The position numbers and the translations under genes are program-made. A DNA stretch of 64,000 nt from Lineus longissimus (taxonomy: Eukaryota > Nemertea > Pilidiophora > Heteronemertea > Lineidae), in the NCBI RefSeq assembly GCF_910592395.1, contig NC_088314.1:9426001-9490000 (forward strand), given 5' to 3'. The first letter of the stretch is position 1, and each line of letters begins with the position of its first letter. The notes under the pieces are model-generated. The model was given only the letters and a program-made list of their open reading frames with translations. It ran no database searches and was not told the DNA's origin. Positions 35,150 to 44,389 of the stretch are shown here, in pieces.

Positions 35150-35380
35150 TAGAAATAAAGATTTGTGAGCTTTTGAAAAAATACTAATGATTTTCTGTCA
35201 ACACAAATATGCATCCCATCAAGGTTTTCCGATAAAATAAAAAATGAACTAGTGGTTTTCGAGATTCCGAAGAAAACCTTAAAAGGATTCTTCATTTTAC
35301 TGAAAAACCGCGGGGTAAATATATGTGTTGGCCCAAAAAACCATTAAAGATTTGTCAAAAACCTCAAAACCTTTATACAG
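35150..35380. mobile_element. Imperfect palindromic element (foldback relic)
   Basis: Symmetric about 35259, 'aacacaaatatgcatccc' is mirrored by 'ggggtaaatatatgtgtt', 'aaggttttccgataaaat' by 'attttactgaaaaaccgc', and outside these 'aaagatttgtgagcttttga' by 'ttaaagatttgtcaaaaacc' (read in inverse). The centre 'ggttttcgagattccgaaga' plus aaacc is itself a hairpin. Substitutions are frequent, so it is older than the adjacent foldback element. Confidence 0.55.
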
Positions 35381-35441
35381 CTAACTCAAACCAGGAACCA
35401 ATGCAATACACGGTGCAGTACATTGCAGGCCAAACTGAGGC

Positions 35442-35902
35442 TGAAAGGGTGGATGGCGTCCTGGGTGCCGACAAATGGTACCCAGGTTCGAGATCGACTG
35501 GACAATAAGCACCCTGGGTGCCATTACACTAGACAAATAGCACCCAGCTTCTTTTTGCCTGGCTTACTGATCTTAGGGACGAGGATGTCTTTGAAAGCAC
35601 ATTTCGGATGATTTATTCAGAAAAAGTATATAGGAGGGATATATCCGAAATGTGCTTTCAAAGACCTATAGGCCTAAACGCGTTTTTTTCTGTTTATCTG
35701 TTCTTTTTATTTCGAGCACTGCCAATGCCGCAAGTACCGCGGCGCGAAATTGCAAGAAACGTCGTCCCTAAGATCCGTAAGCCAGGCAAAAAGAAGCTGG
35801 GTGCTGTTTGTCTAGTGTAATGGCACACAGGGTGCTTATTATCCAGTCGATCTCGAACCTGGGTACCATTTGTCGGCACCCAGGACGACATCCACCCTTT
35901 CA
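35442..35902. mobile_element. Foldback element with ~150-bp inverted arms and target duplication
   Basis: The left arm begins 'tgaaagggtggatg' and runs through 'cctgggtgccgacaaatggt' and 'gcacccagcttctttttgcc' to about 35585. The right arm is its near-perfect reverse complement ending at 35902. Inside lies a second inverted pair, 'tttgaaagcacatttcgga' / 'tccgaaatgtgctttcaaa' (about 35590-35665). 'gccaaactgaggc' sits on both sides (35429-35441 and 35903-35915). The exact boundary is ambiguous by a few bases because the element end overlaps it, giving a 7- to 13-bp duplication. No transposase is present; small open frames inside are palindrome artefacts. Confidence 0.88.
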
Positions 35903-35915
35903 GCCAAACTGAGGC

Positions 35916-36599
35916 GAAAACACGGCTATGTACACTGCACTGCATAGTCCATTGCCTCACGACTGCGTCCTGCCGGTTAAATCCTAGACTTAGTATTAAC
36001 ACCTCTTTCATCGGTGAGTTACCAGGGAAACAAGCAAATTTATAAAATAAAGAGTTTATATCTGATATCAGAAGCCAGTAGCCAGCTCGCTATTAGTTTC
36101 GGCTGATAAGTACATGCAGATGATTTCACGGCAGAAGATGGCTTAGGCTTTTACAAAGCCCTAATGCCAAGTGGGTGTTTTGCTTACTACATTTGGTGGA
36201 CTCCATGAATACATGAACACATGTATCCAAGAATGAAAATGTTATACTGTGTAGGTACAGACTTATTCAGTTGTCATCCGTCACTTTGACACCGCACAGA
36301 GAGAGCCAGATTATCCTTCATCTTCTAGCTTAAAAGTATCTCATGACTTGAGTTTTGAAATCGTAATATTGGGTGGGCATAAACATCAGATGTTTGAGTT
36401 TCCACCAAACAATTTACGCAGGTAAGACATGCTTATCCTAAATTATTTGTTAGTACAATTCCAGGCACCATTCGGTAAGTCGGAGGGCCTGCACAAGTTT
36501 TAGTTGATATTTTCGGGAAGCAGGGGAATTGATTCTCCAGGGTCCCGTGATCTTGTCACTCGAATACAGGCTCGGAGATCGCAACGCTTTGTAAATTAC
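35916..36599. other. Left flank of the receptor array
   Basis: I see no gene or repeat here. It is unique-looking sequence that marks the outside of the tandem array, whose conserved upstream block begins near 36600. Confidence 0.4.
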
Positions 36600-37125
36600 A
36601 CGTTCTGTGTAATAATTCGTTGATAATAATCAGATTATTCCAGAATAGTGCAACCAAATATTAAACAAAGAACAATGTCGGTGCAACCTAATGCTGTATG
36701 TATGCACAGTAGATTGTAAAAATCGGTTTTCGAACTCTATTGAGTTCATAAACGTCAAAAGAAAACCTTGGAGTTTGGTGAGTTTGACATATGATATGCA
36801 AGTGTTTTGACATTATTGGTACTGGTATTATATGACCGCCGGTGACAAATCAATGACTGTTGTTGAGAGAATAATACTCATAGCGATAAATAGTGAGTTA
36901 GCCTGGTTTGAAGTGGATGCTGTGTACCAGTATACTAGCCTGCCAGAGGACGGTTACACCGATTCTCATCTTCGCCAGTTTCCTAAAAGGCAGTGACTAG
37001 AATTTCCTAACGTTGTAGAGGTTTGAAGGAATTTGATCAACTTCAGTCGTCCACTTATACAACCAAGGGAAGATATTGATATATATGTACTTGACAAACT
37101 ATTAAAATTCGTTTCCGATTTTTCC
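36600..37125 (+). promoter_or_regulatory. Conserved upstream block of the receptor units (candidate promoter/5' UTR)
   Basis: About 520 bp immediately before the start codon are shared by all complete + strand units: also 39675-40194, 42905-43409, 45862-46365, 50357-50864 and 53716-54221. Best-kept words are 'cagattatt.cagaa.agtg', 'attattggta', 'gtgacaaatca.tg.ct', 'gttgag.gaataa.actcata', 'accagtatactagc' and 'cgagaattt..taacg'. No consensus TATA is obvious; 'gataaatagtga' near 36885 is the closest. Retention in every unit could reflect shared regulation or simply recent common descent. The spacers diverge faster by indels, which favours some constraint here. Confidence 0.45.
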
Positions 37126-38106
37126 ATGGCTTCTATTGTTACAACAGGGTATGACCCGGGCACCCGTGACCTGTCCGTTGCAGACCAGATAGTAGGATTC
37201 TACCTGCCCCCCATTTTCATTTCTCTCGGTTTTGCCAGCAATCTCGTCATCATCGTCGTATTGTCACAGCGCCGATATCGATCCAACGTAAGTTGCCTGT
37301 ACCTTCGTTTCCTCGCTGGGTGGGCACTCATCAACATCGTCGTAGACTTGCAGGGCCACATTATGACAATATTCCCCGCAGCAGTTGCCAAGTTAGGTGA
37401 CCCGTTCTGTGCAGAACTGATGTTTTTAGGATACAGCGTAGCGAATTTATCGAGCTGGACGATTGTTCTAGTGACGTTTTCTCGATTCATAGCCGTAGTG
37501 TTCCCTCTCAAGGCGGCTACAATCTGTACCCTGACGTCGGTGAGGCGCTTTCAAGCCTCAATCGTCGTCATATTTAGCATCTGGGCATTGCCTCACGCCA
37601 TCTACCAGAGAAGTCACGAAAGCTCCGCATTCGGGAGTTTCTCATGTCAATTCATGGTGCCACCTTTTGTCGCCTGGGCGTACGAAGTGGTCCACGTGAC
37701 ACTTATTACCATCATCCCGTTTACTATCATTATTGGCTTGAATATCTGCATCATCTTCATTCTAAGGAGGAAGAAAGGTGAACGGGACGCCATGACCGGA
37801 AGTGGAAAAACAGCAGACGATAATGCTGTTGTCACCTTGGTCGTCTTGGCAACCGTGTTGTTTCTCATTTGTTCAACTCCCTATCTTATCCACGTGACCG
37901 TTTGGGATTTCGCCTTTGCTTCTGAAGTTTTGACCCCGTGGCAAAGGAGACAGTTCGGCATGTCTCAGATGGTTTCCATGTTGTTCTATAGAATATATGA
38001 ATGCGGTAATTTCGTTGTTTACGTCGTCGCTTGCAGAAAATTTAGGGAAGATTTTAAAGTGCTGCTCTTCTGCAAATGCAAAAAACTAATTCATAATGAA
38101 AAATAG
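37126..38106 (+). CDS. Receptor 1: intronless class-A-like 7TM receptor (surreal-GPCR type)
   Basis: A 326-residue plasma-membrane receptor expected to couple to G proteins; ligand unknown. Visible are TM1 about 21-46 with the GF.SN pattern (N39), TM2 56-80, C95 before TM3, R120 in 'FSRFIAV', TM4 with W153 and P156, C174 in extracellular loop 2 (disulfide partner of C95), TM5 with P198, a basic loop 3 (RRKK), TM6 with CSTP (P252), TM7 with NFVVY (295-299), then an amphipathic helix 8 (CRKFREDF) and a CKC tail that could be palmitoylated. The family-wide ATG at 37126 is chosen; the in-frame extension upstream has no ATG. There is no signal peptide, and the extracellular N-terminus is only ~20 residues. 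D of TM2, DRY, CWxP and NPxxY are all altered. Single exon, first unit of the array. Confidence 0.93.
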   Translation: MASIVTTGYDPGTRDLSVADQIVGFYLPPIFISLGFASNLVIIVVLSQRRYRSNVSCLYLRFLAGWALINIVVDLQGHIMTIFPAAVAKLGDPFCAELMFLGYSVANLSSWTIVLVTFSRFIAVVFPLKAATICTLTSVRRFQASIVVIFSIWALPHAIYQRSHESSAFGSFSCQFMVPPFVAWAYEVVHVTLITIIPFTIIIGLNICIIFILRRKKGERDAMTGSGKTADDNAVVTLVVLATVLFLICSTPYLIHVTVWDFAFASEVLTPWQRRQFGMSQMVSMLFYRIYECGNFVVYVVACRKFREDFKVLLFCKCKKLIHNEK

Positions 38107-39062
38107 TCAGAATTGCATGTTTATGAAGATGTCGAGTGTACGCAGTGTATTTTTATTTTTATTTTTATTTTTTATATGTTAAAACAGTAACAAGTCAGGT
38201 CATGCGCCACCGAGGTTGTTTGGGGCTCTCCCCGATTCGCAACCAACAAGGACAAATCGATAGCTACAGCAAGACGTCGCAGCGACCATGTCTCATTGCA
38301 GCGCCTTACTAGTGCACGTCCACATGGAGAGATCGATGCATGGAGCGCTAACTCGGTTCAAATCGGAGTCAACATCGGAATAGCATGATAATTCAGTAAG
38401 ATTTGTGTGTGCATTTTGTTGATGGAAACTATACTTACGTGGAATAGCAGATGACTGGGCAGCCGATATCTCGGCAATATTGTCATTAAAGGACCATTTG
38501 TATTATAATCGGCAGTATAACCAAGCTGCCGGCTGTCCAGTCACCATTCATTCTACAGTCGCTCTTTCCATCGCATTAAATGGAAAAATTATAAAACTGA
38601 CTGAATTAACACACTTCTCCGATTTTGGTTCCGACTGCACCCGAGCGAGGCATCCGTGCAGACAAATTTTTGTGCGGATCGATACACGGTGACGCGGTGT
38701 GCGGAGACGAAAATCTACACCACGACGTCACGCTGATGGCGCTCGATTACCCCACTACTGCAACGATAATGGAAATGACGTTGCGTTGTAATAGCGGGGT
38801 GACCTGAACTCCGATTGCGGTGTGCACCCGCAGGTCTTGTGCGTTCTAAAAATAATGAACAACTCGTTTTGGAAAAGAAGCAAACGCTTTCAGAAAAATA
38901 ATTTATTGATGAACCAGAAGAAGAACAAACATAACGGGGTGAAAAGCCGCCCATTCCTTTAATAATACGAAGTATAGATTGGATAATCCATACTTGATAA
39001 TACCAATGCCTTAAACTGATCATTGAATCATAGATCAATAGATTCCGTTGATGAAGCAGTAC
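38107..39062. other. Spacer of receptor unit 1
   Basis: It holds a ttttta-rich microsatellite (38148-38178) and about 50 bp ('caccgaggttgtttggggct' region) absent from the copy at 48870-48920. At 38620-38830 lies a GC-rich stretch distantly related to 41520-41800 in unit 2. No gene on the + strand. It is repeated almost unchanged at 48830-49739. Confidence 0.6.
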
Positions 39063-39283
39063 CTGGGAAACACACTGAGGAATTTTCCAAGAGATTCTCC
39101 TTCAAGGACAAACTGACCATCTTTGATTGGATAATCCACCGGAACTGACCCGAATATTTGCTTGCGGAAATCGTCTAATGAACAAATAGGAGGCTTTCTT
39201 CCTTCCTGTAACTCAATATACACACGTGGCGTGGACCAGACTCTGCATCATGGATCCCTGACAGCAATAAAAGCAGACGCCAT
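39063..39283 (-). pseudogene. Antisense exon-like segment of an unrecognised gene
   Basis: On the minus strand an ATG in good context (39283) opens MASAFIAVRDP, then an in-frame TGA. The same frame then reads CRVWSTPRVYIELQEGRKPP, ICSLDDFRKQIFGSVPVDYP and GQFVLEGESLGKFLSVFP, and stops exactly at a consensus donor, CAG|GTACTG (39063/39062). The text is convincingly protein-like, but I do not recognise the family. The second copy (49740-49959) keeps the TGA, so a disabled first exon is the simplest reading. Truncated relics of its 3' end (LVLEGE..GKF.SVFP) occur behind every other receptor, so the segment belonged to the ancestral repeat unit. A functional gene starting downstream of the TGA cannot be excluded. 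Confidence 0.45.
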
Positions 39284-39674
39284 CGTTAGCGCTTGGTGAA
39301 AAATCGAATCGAATGAATTGGATTTGTAGTGGCCATTGAATGTTCTGACCATTACACATAGTAATATGGACACAGAAAATACTGTTAGGCTGAAAGCGCA
39401 CTATAAACAGCACCGGAATCGAATCGAATCTGGTTTTGCTTGGGGGGTGGGGGTGGTGTGTGATTAGCCGTTGGACAACTACCGGTAGTGAAATGACATG
39501 GCCTAGGTACCTCACGTTGTCAGAGTGCAATTTACCATTTGGCTTATATTCACTGGCTCAAGGCGCGAATCATTATCACGAACTCTTAAAAAATTGGGCT
39601 TTTTAAAACAAACCTTAAGGGCGCCAGCCCACTCCGTAAAGGTTTTCAGAAAAAACTTTAGGGGTGCATATTGT
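39284..39674. other. Spacer between units 1 and 2
   Basis: It contains a G-rich 'ttggggggtgggggtggtg' tract near 39440 and 'gaatcgaatcgaat'-like words. Open frames here are duplicated at 49960-50356 only because the whole block is duplicated. No gene. Confidence 0.5.
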
Positions 39675-40194
39675 GCATAAGAATTCTTCAATAATAATTA
39701 GATTATTCCAGAGTTGTAAAACCAAATATTTGAAATAGAGAATAATATCGCTACCACCAAAAGCTGTATGCATGCTCAGTAGCTGGTATGATCTGTTTTC
39801 GTGCTGTATATGTATTGAGATCATGAAAGTCATTGGAAAACCTTTAAGTTTGGTAACTTTGAAAAGTGATATGCAAGTTTTTTGATATTAGTGGTACAGG
39901 TATCATATGACCGCCGGTGACAAATCAATGACTGCTGTTGAGGGAATAACACTCATAGCGATAAATGACTTAGCCTAGTTTGAACTGGATGTTGTGTACT
40001 AGTATACTAGCCTGCCAGAGGACGGTTTCATCGATTCTCATCTTCGTCAGTTTCCTAAAAGGCAGTGACGAGAATTTCCTAACGTTGTAGAGCTTTGAAG
40101 GAATTTGATCAACTTCAGTCATCCTCTTATACCACCAAGGGAAGACACTATTAATCCACATGACAAACTTGTAAAAATCCTTTCCAATTTTACT

Positions 40195-41175
40195 ATGGCT
40201 ACTATTGCTACAACTGGGTATGACCTAACTATCCATGACCTGTCCATTGCAGACCAGATAGTAGGATTCTACCTGCCCCCAATTTTCATTTCTCTCGGTT
40301 TTGCCGGCAATCTGGTCACCATAGTCGTATTGTCACAGCACCGATATCGATCCAACGCAAGTTGCTTGTACCTTCGTTTCCTCGCTGGTTGGTCGATCGT
40401 CAACATCGTCGTAGACTTGCAGGCCCACATAATAACCATATTCCCCACAGCAGTTGCCAAGTTAGGTGACCCGTTGTGTGCAGAGTGGATGTTTTTGGGA
40501 TACAGCGCCGTAAATTTAGCGAGTTGGACGATTGTTCTGGTGACTTTTTCTCGGTTCATAGCCGTAGTGTTCCCGCTTAAGGCGGCTACAATCTGTACCC
40601 TGTCGTCGGTGGGGCGCTTTCAAGCCTCAATCGTCGTCATATTTAGCATTTGGGCATTGCCTCATGCCATCTACCAGAGAGCAGCCGCAAGCATCGAATT
40701 GGGGGTTTTCCCATGTAAATTCAAGGTGCCACCTTTTGTCGCCTGGGCGTACGAAGTGGTTCACGTGACACTGATTACCATCATCCCGTTTATTATTATT
40801 ATTGGCTTGAATATCTGCATCATCTTCATTTTAAGGAGGAAGAAAGAAGAACGGGGCAACATGACGGGAAGTGGAAAAACAGCAGACGACAATGCTATTG
40901 TTACTATGGTCGTCTTGGCAACCACGTTGTATCTGATTTGTTCAACTCCCTATCTTATCCACGTGACCGTTTGGGATTTCGCCATGGCTTCTGAAGTTTT
41001 GACCCCGTGGCAAATGAGACAGTACGGCATGTCTCAGATGGTGTCACTGTTGTTCTATAGAATATTTGAATGTGGTAATTTCGTTGTTTATTTTGTCGCA
41101 TGCAGAAAATTTAGGGAAGACTTTAAAGTGCTCCTCCTCTGCAAGTGCATAAAGCTGATTCATAATGAAACGTAG
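40195..41175 (+). CDS. Receptor 2: intronless 7TM receptor of the array
   Basis: 326 residues, same architecture as receptor 1 and uninterrupted. Family features are present: GFAGN in TM1, C before TM3 (GDPLC), FSRFIAV at the TM3 end, W/P of TM4, FPCKF in loop 2, CSTP in TM6, FECGNFVVYF in TM7, CRKFREDF helix 8 and the tail KLIHNET. It differs from receptor 1 mainly in TM2-TM3 (AHIITIFPTAVAKLGDPLCAE), in extracellular loop 2 (RAAASIELG instead of RSHESSAFG) and in TM7 (FECG). It is closest to receptor 5, with about 11 differences by eye. The start is the conserved ATG; the open upstream extension begins with TTG and is not used. Probably chemosensory by analogy with sea-urchin surreal-GPCR clusters. 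Confidence 0.93.
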   Translation: MATIATTGYDLTIHDLSIADQIVGFYLPPIFISLGFAGNLVTIVVLSQHRYRSNASCLYLRFLAGWSIVNIVVDLQAHIITIFPTAVAKLGDPLCAEWMFLGYSAVNLASWTIVLVTFSRFIAVVFPLKAATICTLSSVGRFQASIVVIFSIWALPHAIYQRAAASIELGVFPCKFKVPPFVAWAYEVVHVTLITIIPFIIIIGLNICIIFILRRKKEERGNMTGSGKTADDNAIVTMVVLATTLYLICSTPYLIHVTVWDFAMASEVLTPWQMRQYGMSQMVSLLFYRIFECGNFVVYFVACRKFREDFKVLLLCKCIKLIHNET

Positions 41176-42609
41176 TCAGAAGTGTATGTTTATTTTGTTT
41201 AAAACTGCGTACTGCGAAATCCTTTTTACCCTAAAACCGATCATTGAATACAGATGAACATTACACAATATTATGTCATTAGAAGAAACAGCATTTTGAT
41301 GACTTAGTGGAATAATATAACTGCTGATAAAACATTAATAGGAAAGAAATATTAACCGGTAGAGCTGGCTGTCGAATAGAATCAACAAATTCCATTGATT
41401 AACCACTACCTGGGAAACACACTGGGATATTTTCCAAGATGTTCTACCTCAAGAACGAACTGAAGTACTAGTTTCCATGATAAAATTACACATAAAATGG
41501 CAAAAAAAATCATAATCTGACTGCCACGTCACACCATTCCGATATCAATCCAGAGCGAGCCCTCCATGCAGCGATCATCTTTGTGGTGGTGGATGCATTG
41601 GCGACGCGCTGCGCGGTGGCGAGGAACGCATCACGACATCATCGAGTCGGCGCTCGATTACTCTCATACTACGACGAAACTGGCAGTGATGGAAGCGTTG
41701 TCATTGGGAATGTCGACTTGGTCTGGTGCACACCGGTGGCGCGCATTTTCCTCCGCAAGGAAAATAAGGAAGAGTGCTCCTACACTCAAAGAGTTGAAGC
41801 AAAATTGAAGAAGAAAACCGTGAAACACTTTAAAAAAGTGTACTATGAAACAGGAGAAGAACGAGCATTATAGTAAACACCGCCCACTCCTTTACGGTGA
41901 AGTGACACAGAATGATGTTATTACCACCTCGCCTTCAAGAGACCAACCCGAATATAAGCATCAAGTCAGGAACTCCCGGCTGTGCAACGATTAATTTCTC
42001 CTGACGAAGCGGCGGTATCTATCTAATGAGAATACCTCGTGATAGATTATTGGTCTCCCCTGCCTCGTCAATATTATCCTACTCCATCAGCAAATTCTTG
42101 GGGTGGTAGGGATTCTTTTGAACAATAGGAACGGCAAGATTGTGACACTTTTATTGCGATCCAGGCACCTCTTTTATACGGACTCACATCAGGTTTAGTG
42201 CAAATATGAAATTCATACTCGAAATTCTTGCTAATAAATCGATGTTTTTCGCCGAAGTCATCACATTCTCGAAGTGGTCGAAATCCCTCCGATTAGATGG
42301 AAAGGCGAGAGAGTGGCATCTTTAATGTTGCGTACCAGGCATGTCCTTTATGATATACATGTGGTAGAGTCATATCGGATGTAATACGGACATGACATTC
42401 ATGATGATAAAGCCATGTCGATTTATCGGCGGTGTGAGTCAACCAGGGACGTACAACGCGAATGGATCGGCATGTACAAAAATGTGAGCCTGTGCATTTT
42501 GTTACCCGTCAACGCGCACAAAGTACATCTGGATATTGTTCTTAATGTAGTCTCACTGCTGGTTTACGACTATCGTGAGTGAAACACTTGAGCCTTAGTC
42601 GCATAGGGG
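41176..42609. other. Spacer of receptor unit 2
   Basis: The antisense exon relic lies at 41408-41470 ('acctgggaaacacactggga' on +). A GC-rich stretch at 41520-41810 is open in two frames (80 and 96 codons). It is duplicated at 44740-45060 and, eroded, at 52190-52440, where the frame is broken, so I do not call it a gene. The rest is non-coding and shared with units 3 and 5. Confidence 0.5.
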
Positions 42610-42905
42610 AAGTGAGATGACTTTTTTCTTGGATAGCAAGGAATGCATTACACTTTGCATTAAGCCGAGGGATTTTTCTTTTGGATAGGAAAGAATGCAT
42701 TACACCTTGCATTGCGCCGAGCGGATTCTTTTTTCTTGGATAGGAATCACACTTGCATTTCGACGAGAGAATGTGTCTCTAGGACAGGAAGGAACATGCA
42801 CTACACTTTGTATTAGGAAAGAATGCATTATACTTTGCATTGCGCTGAAAAGAGTTATCTCTTCGATAGAAAGGAATGTATTACACTTTGCATTGCGCCG
42901 AGAGA
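42610..42905 (+). repeat. ~55-bp minisatellite of the array spacers
   Basis: About five imperfect units of the type 'cttggataggaaggaatgca' + 'ttacactttgcattgcgccg' + 'agagg'. Shorter remnants of the same array lie at 45765-45860, 48225-48305 and 53205-53300, and a longer one (about eight units) at 56105-56535. The 48225-48305 remnant is where the segmental duplication joins. Confidence 0.8.
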
Positions 42906-43409
42906 AAAAATCTGATTATTTCAGAACAGTGCAACCTATTAGAAAAAATAACAATGTCAATGTAACCTATTTAAATCTGCATGTAAGCTATATCAGAAGA
43001 TTGTGAAATGGATTTTCGAGCTGTATTGAGATCATGAAAGTCATAAGAAAACCTTGGAGTTTGTTGACGTAGACTGTGATACGCAATTTTTTTAATATTA
43101 TTGGTACAGGTATCGCATGAATATCCGTGACAAATCAGTGGCTATTGTTGAGGGAATAATACTCATATGGCAAATTGAATTAGCTCAGTTTTAACTTGAT
43201 GTTGTGGACCAGTATACTAGCAGGAGACGGTTACATCACGTCTAATCTTCGCCCAGATTCCTAAAGGGCCGTGACGAGAATTTCATAACGCTGAAGGATT
43301 TGAAGGAATGAGTTGGAAATCTTTTATCATCTTCAGTCATCCTCTTATACACTCAAGTGAAGATATTAATCCACTTGACAAACTATAAGAAGTTCTTCCC
43401 AATTTTACT

Positions 43410-44389
43410 ATGGCTACTATTGCTACAACTGGGTATGACCAGGTCACCCATGACCTGTCCATTGCAGACCAGATAGTAGGATTCTACCTGCTCCCAATTT
43501 TCCTTTCTCTCGGTTTTGCCGGTAATCTGGTCACCATCGTCGTTTTGTCACAGCACCGATATCGATCCAACGTAAGTTGCTTGTACCTTCGTTTCCTCGC
43601 TGGTTGGTCGATCGTCATCATCGTCGTAGGATTGCAGAGCCACATCATGACAATATTCCCCAGAGCAGTTGCCAAGTTAGGTGACCCGTTTTGTGCAGAG
43701 CTGATGTTTTTAGGATACAGCCTAGCGAATTTATCGAGCTGGACGATTGTTCTAGTGACGTTTTCTCGATTCATTGCCGTAGTGTTCCCACTCAAGGCGG
43801 CTACGATATGCACCCTGACGTCGGTGAGGCGCTTTCAAGCCGCAATCGTCGTCATATTTAGCATTTGGGCATTGCCTCATGCCATCTACCAGAGAACAGC
43901 CACAAGCATAGGTATGGGGGATTTCCCATGTAAATTCATGGTGCCAACTTTGTCGCCTGGGCGTACGAAGTGGTCCACGTGACACTGATTACCATCATCC
44001 CGTTTATTGTTATTATTGGCTTGAATATCTGCATCATCTTCATTTTAAGGAGGAAGAAAGAAGAACGGGGCACCATGACGGGAAGTGGAAAAACAGCAGA
44101 CGACAATGCTGTTGTTACTATGGTCGTCTTGGCAACCGCGTTGTTTCTCATTTGTTCAACTCCCTATCTTATCCACGTGACCGTTTGGGATTTCGCCATG
44201 GCTTCTGAAGTTTCGACACCGTGGCAAATGAGACAGTACGGCATGTCTCAGATGGTGTCACTGTTGTTCTATAGAATATTTGAATGTGGTAATTTCGTTG
44301 TTTATTTTGTCGCCTGCAGAAAATTTAGGGAAGACTTTAAAGTGCTCCTCCTCTGCAAGTGCATAAAGCTGATTCATAATGAAACGTAG
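43410..44389 (+). pseudogene. Receptor 3: frameshifted mosaic receptor
   Basis: It starts at the conserved ATG and reads as a normal family member through TM4 and loop 2. Then, in the T-run at about 43947-43953, one base is missing compared with all paralogues ('ccaactttgtcg' against 'ccaccttttgtcg'). The frame runs into a stop after about 190 codons. The remaining sequence (TM5 to the KLIHNET tail) is intact in the shifted frame. The first half resembles receptor 1 (IMTIF, GDPFCAELMF, LTSVRRFQ) and the second half receptor 2 (FECG, LLLCKCIKLIHNET), indicating gene conversion or unequal exchange. A single-base indel could also be a sequencing error. Confidence 0.85.

Noticed and set aside
35423-36011. 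Several 60-105-codon frames in and around the foldback element
   Set aside because: They mirror each other because the arms are inverted copies. No independent coding signal.
37033-37125. In-frame extension upstream of receptors 1, 2 and 5
   Set aside because: It begins with TTG rather than ATG, and units 3, 4 and 6 lack it. The shared ATG at MA(S/T)I is the better start.
37789-37814. Possible Walker A (P-loop) in AMTGSGKT of receptor 1 loop 3
   Set aside because: The first required A/G position is N, T or other in paralogues, and the context is a 7TM cytoplasmic loop. It is coincidental.
41566-41873. Overlapping 80- and 96-codon frames behind receptor 2, repeated behind receptor 3
   Set aside because: Their similarity follows from recent DNA duplication. 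The copy behind receptor 5 is broken, and no domain is recognisable.
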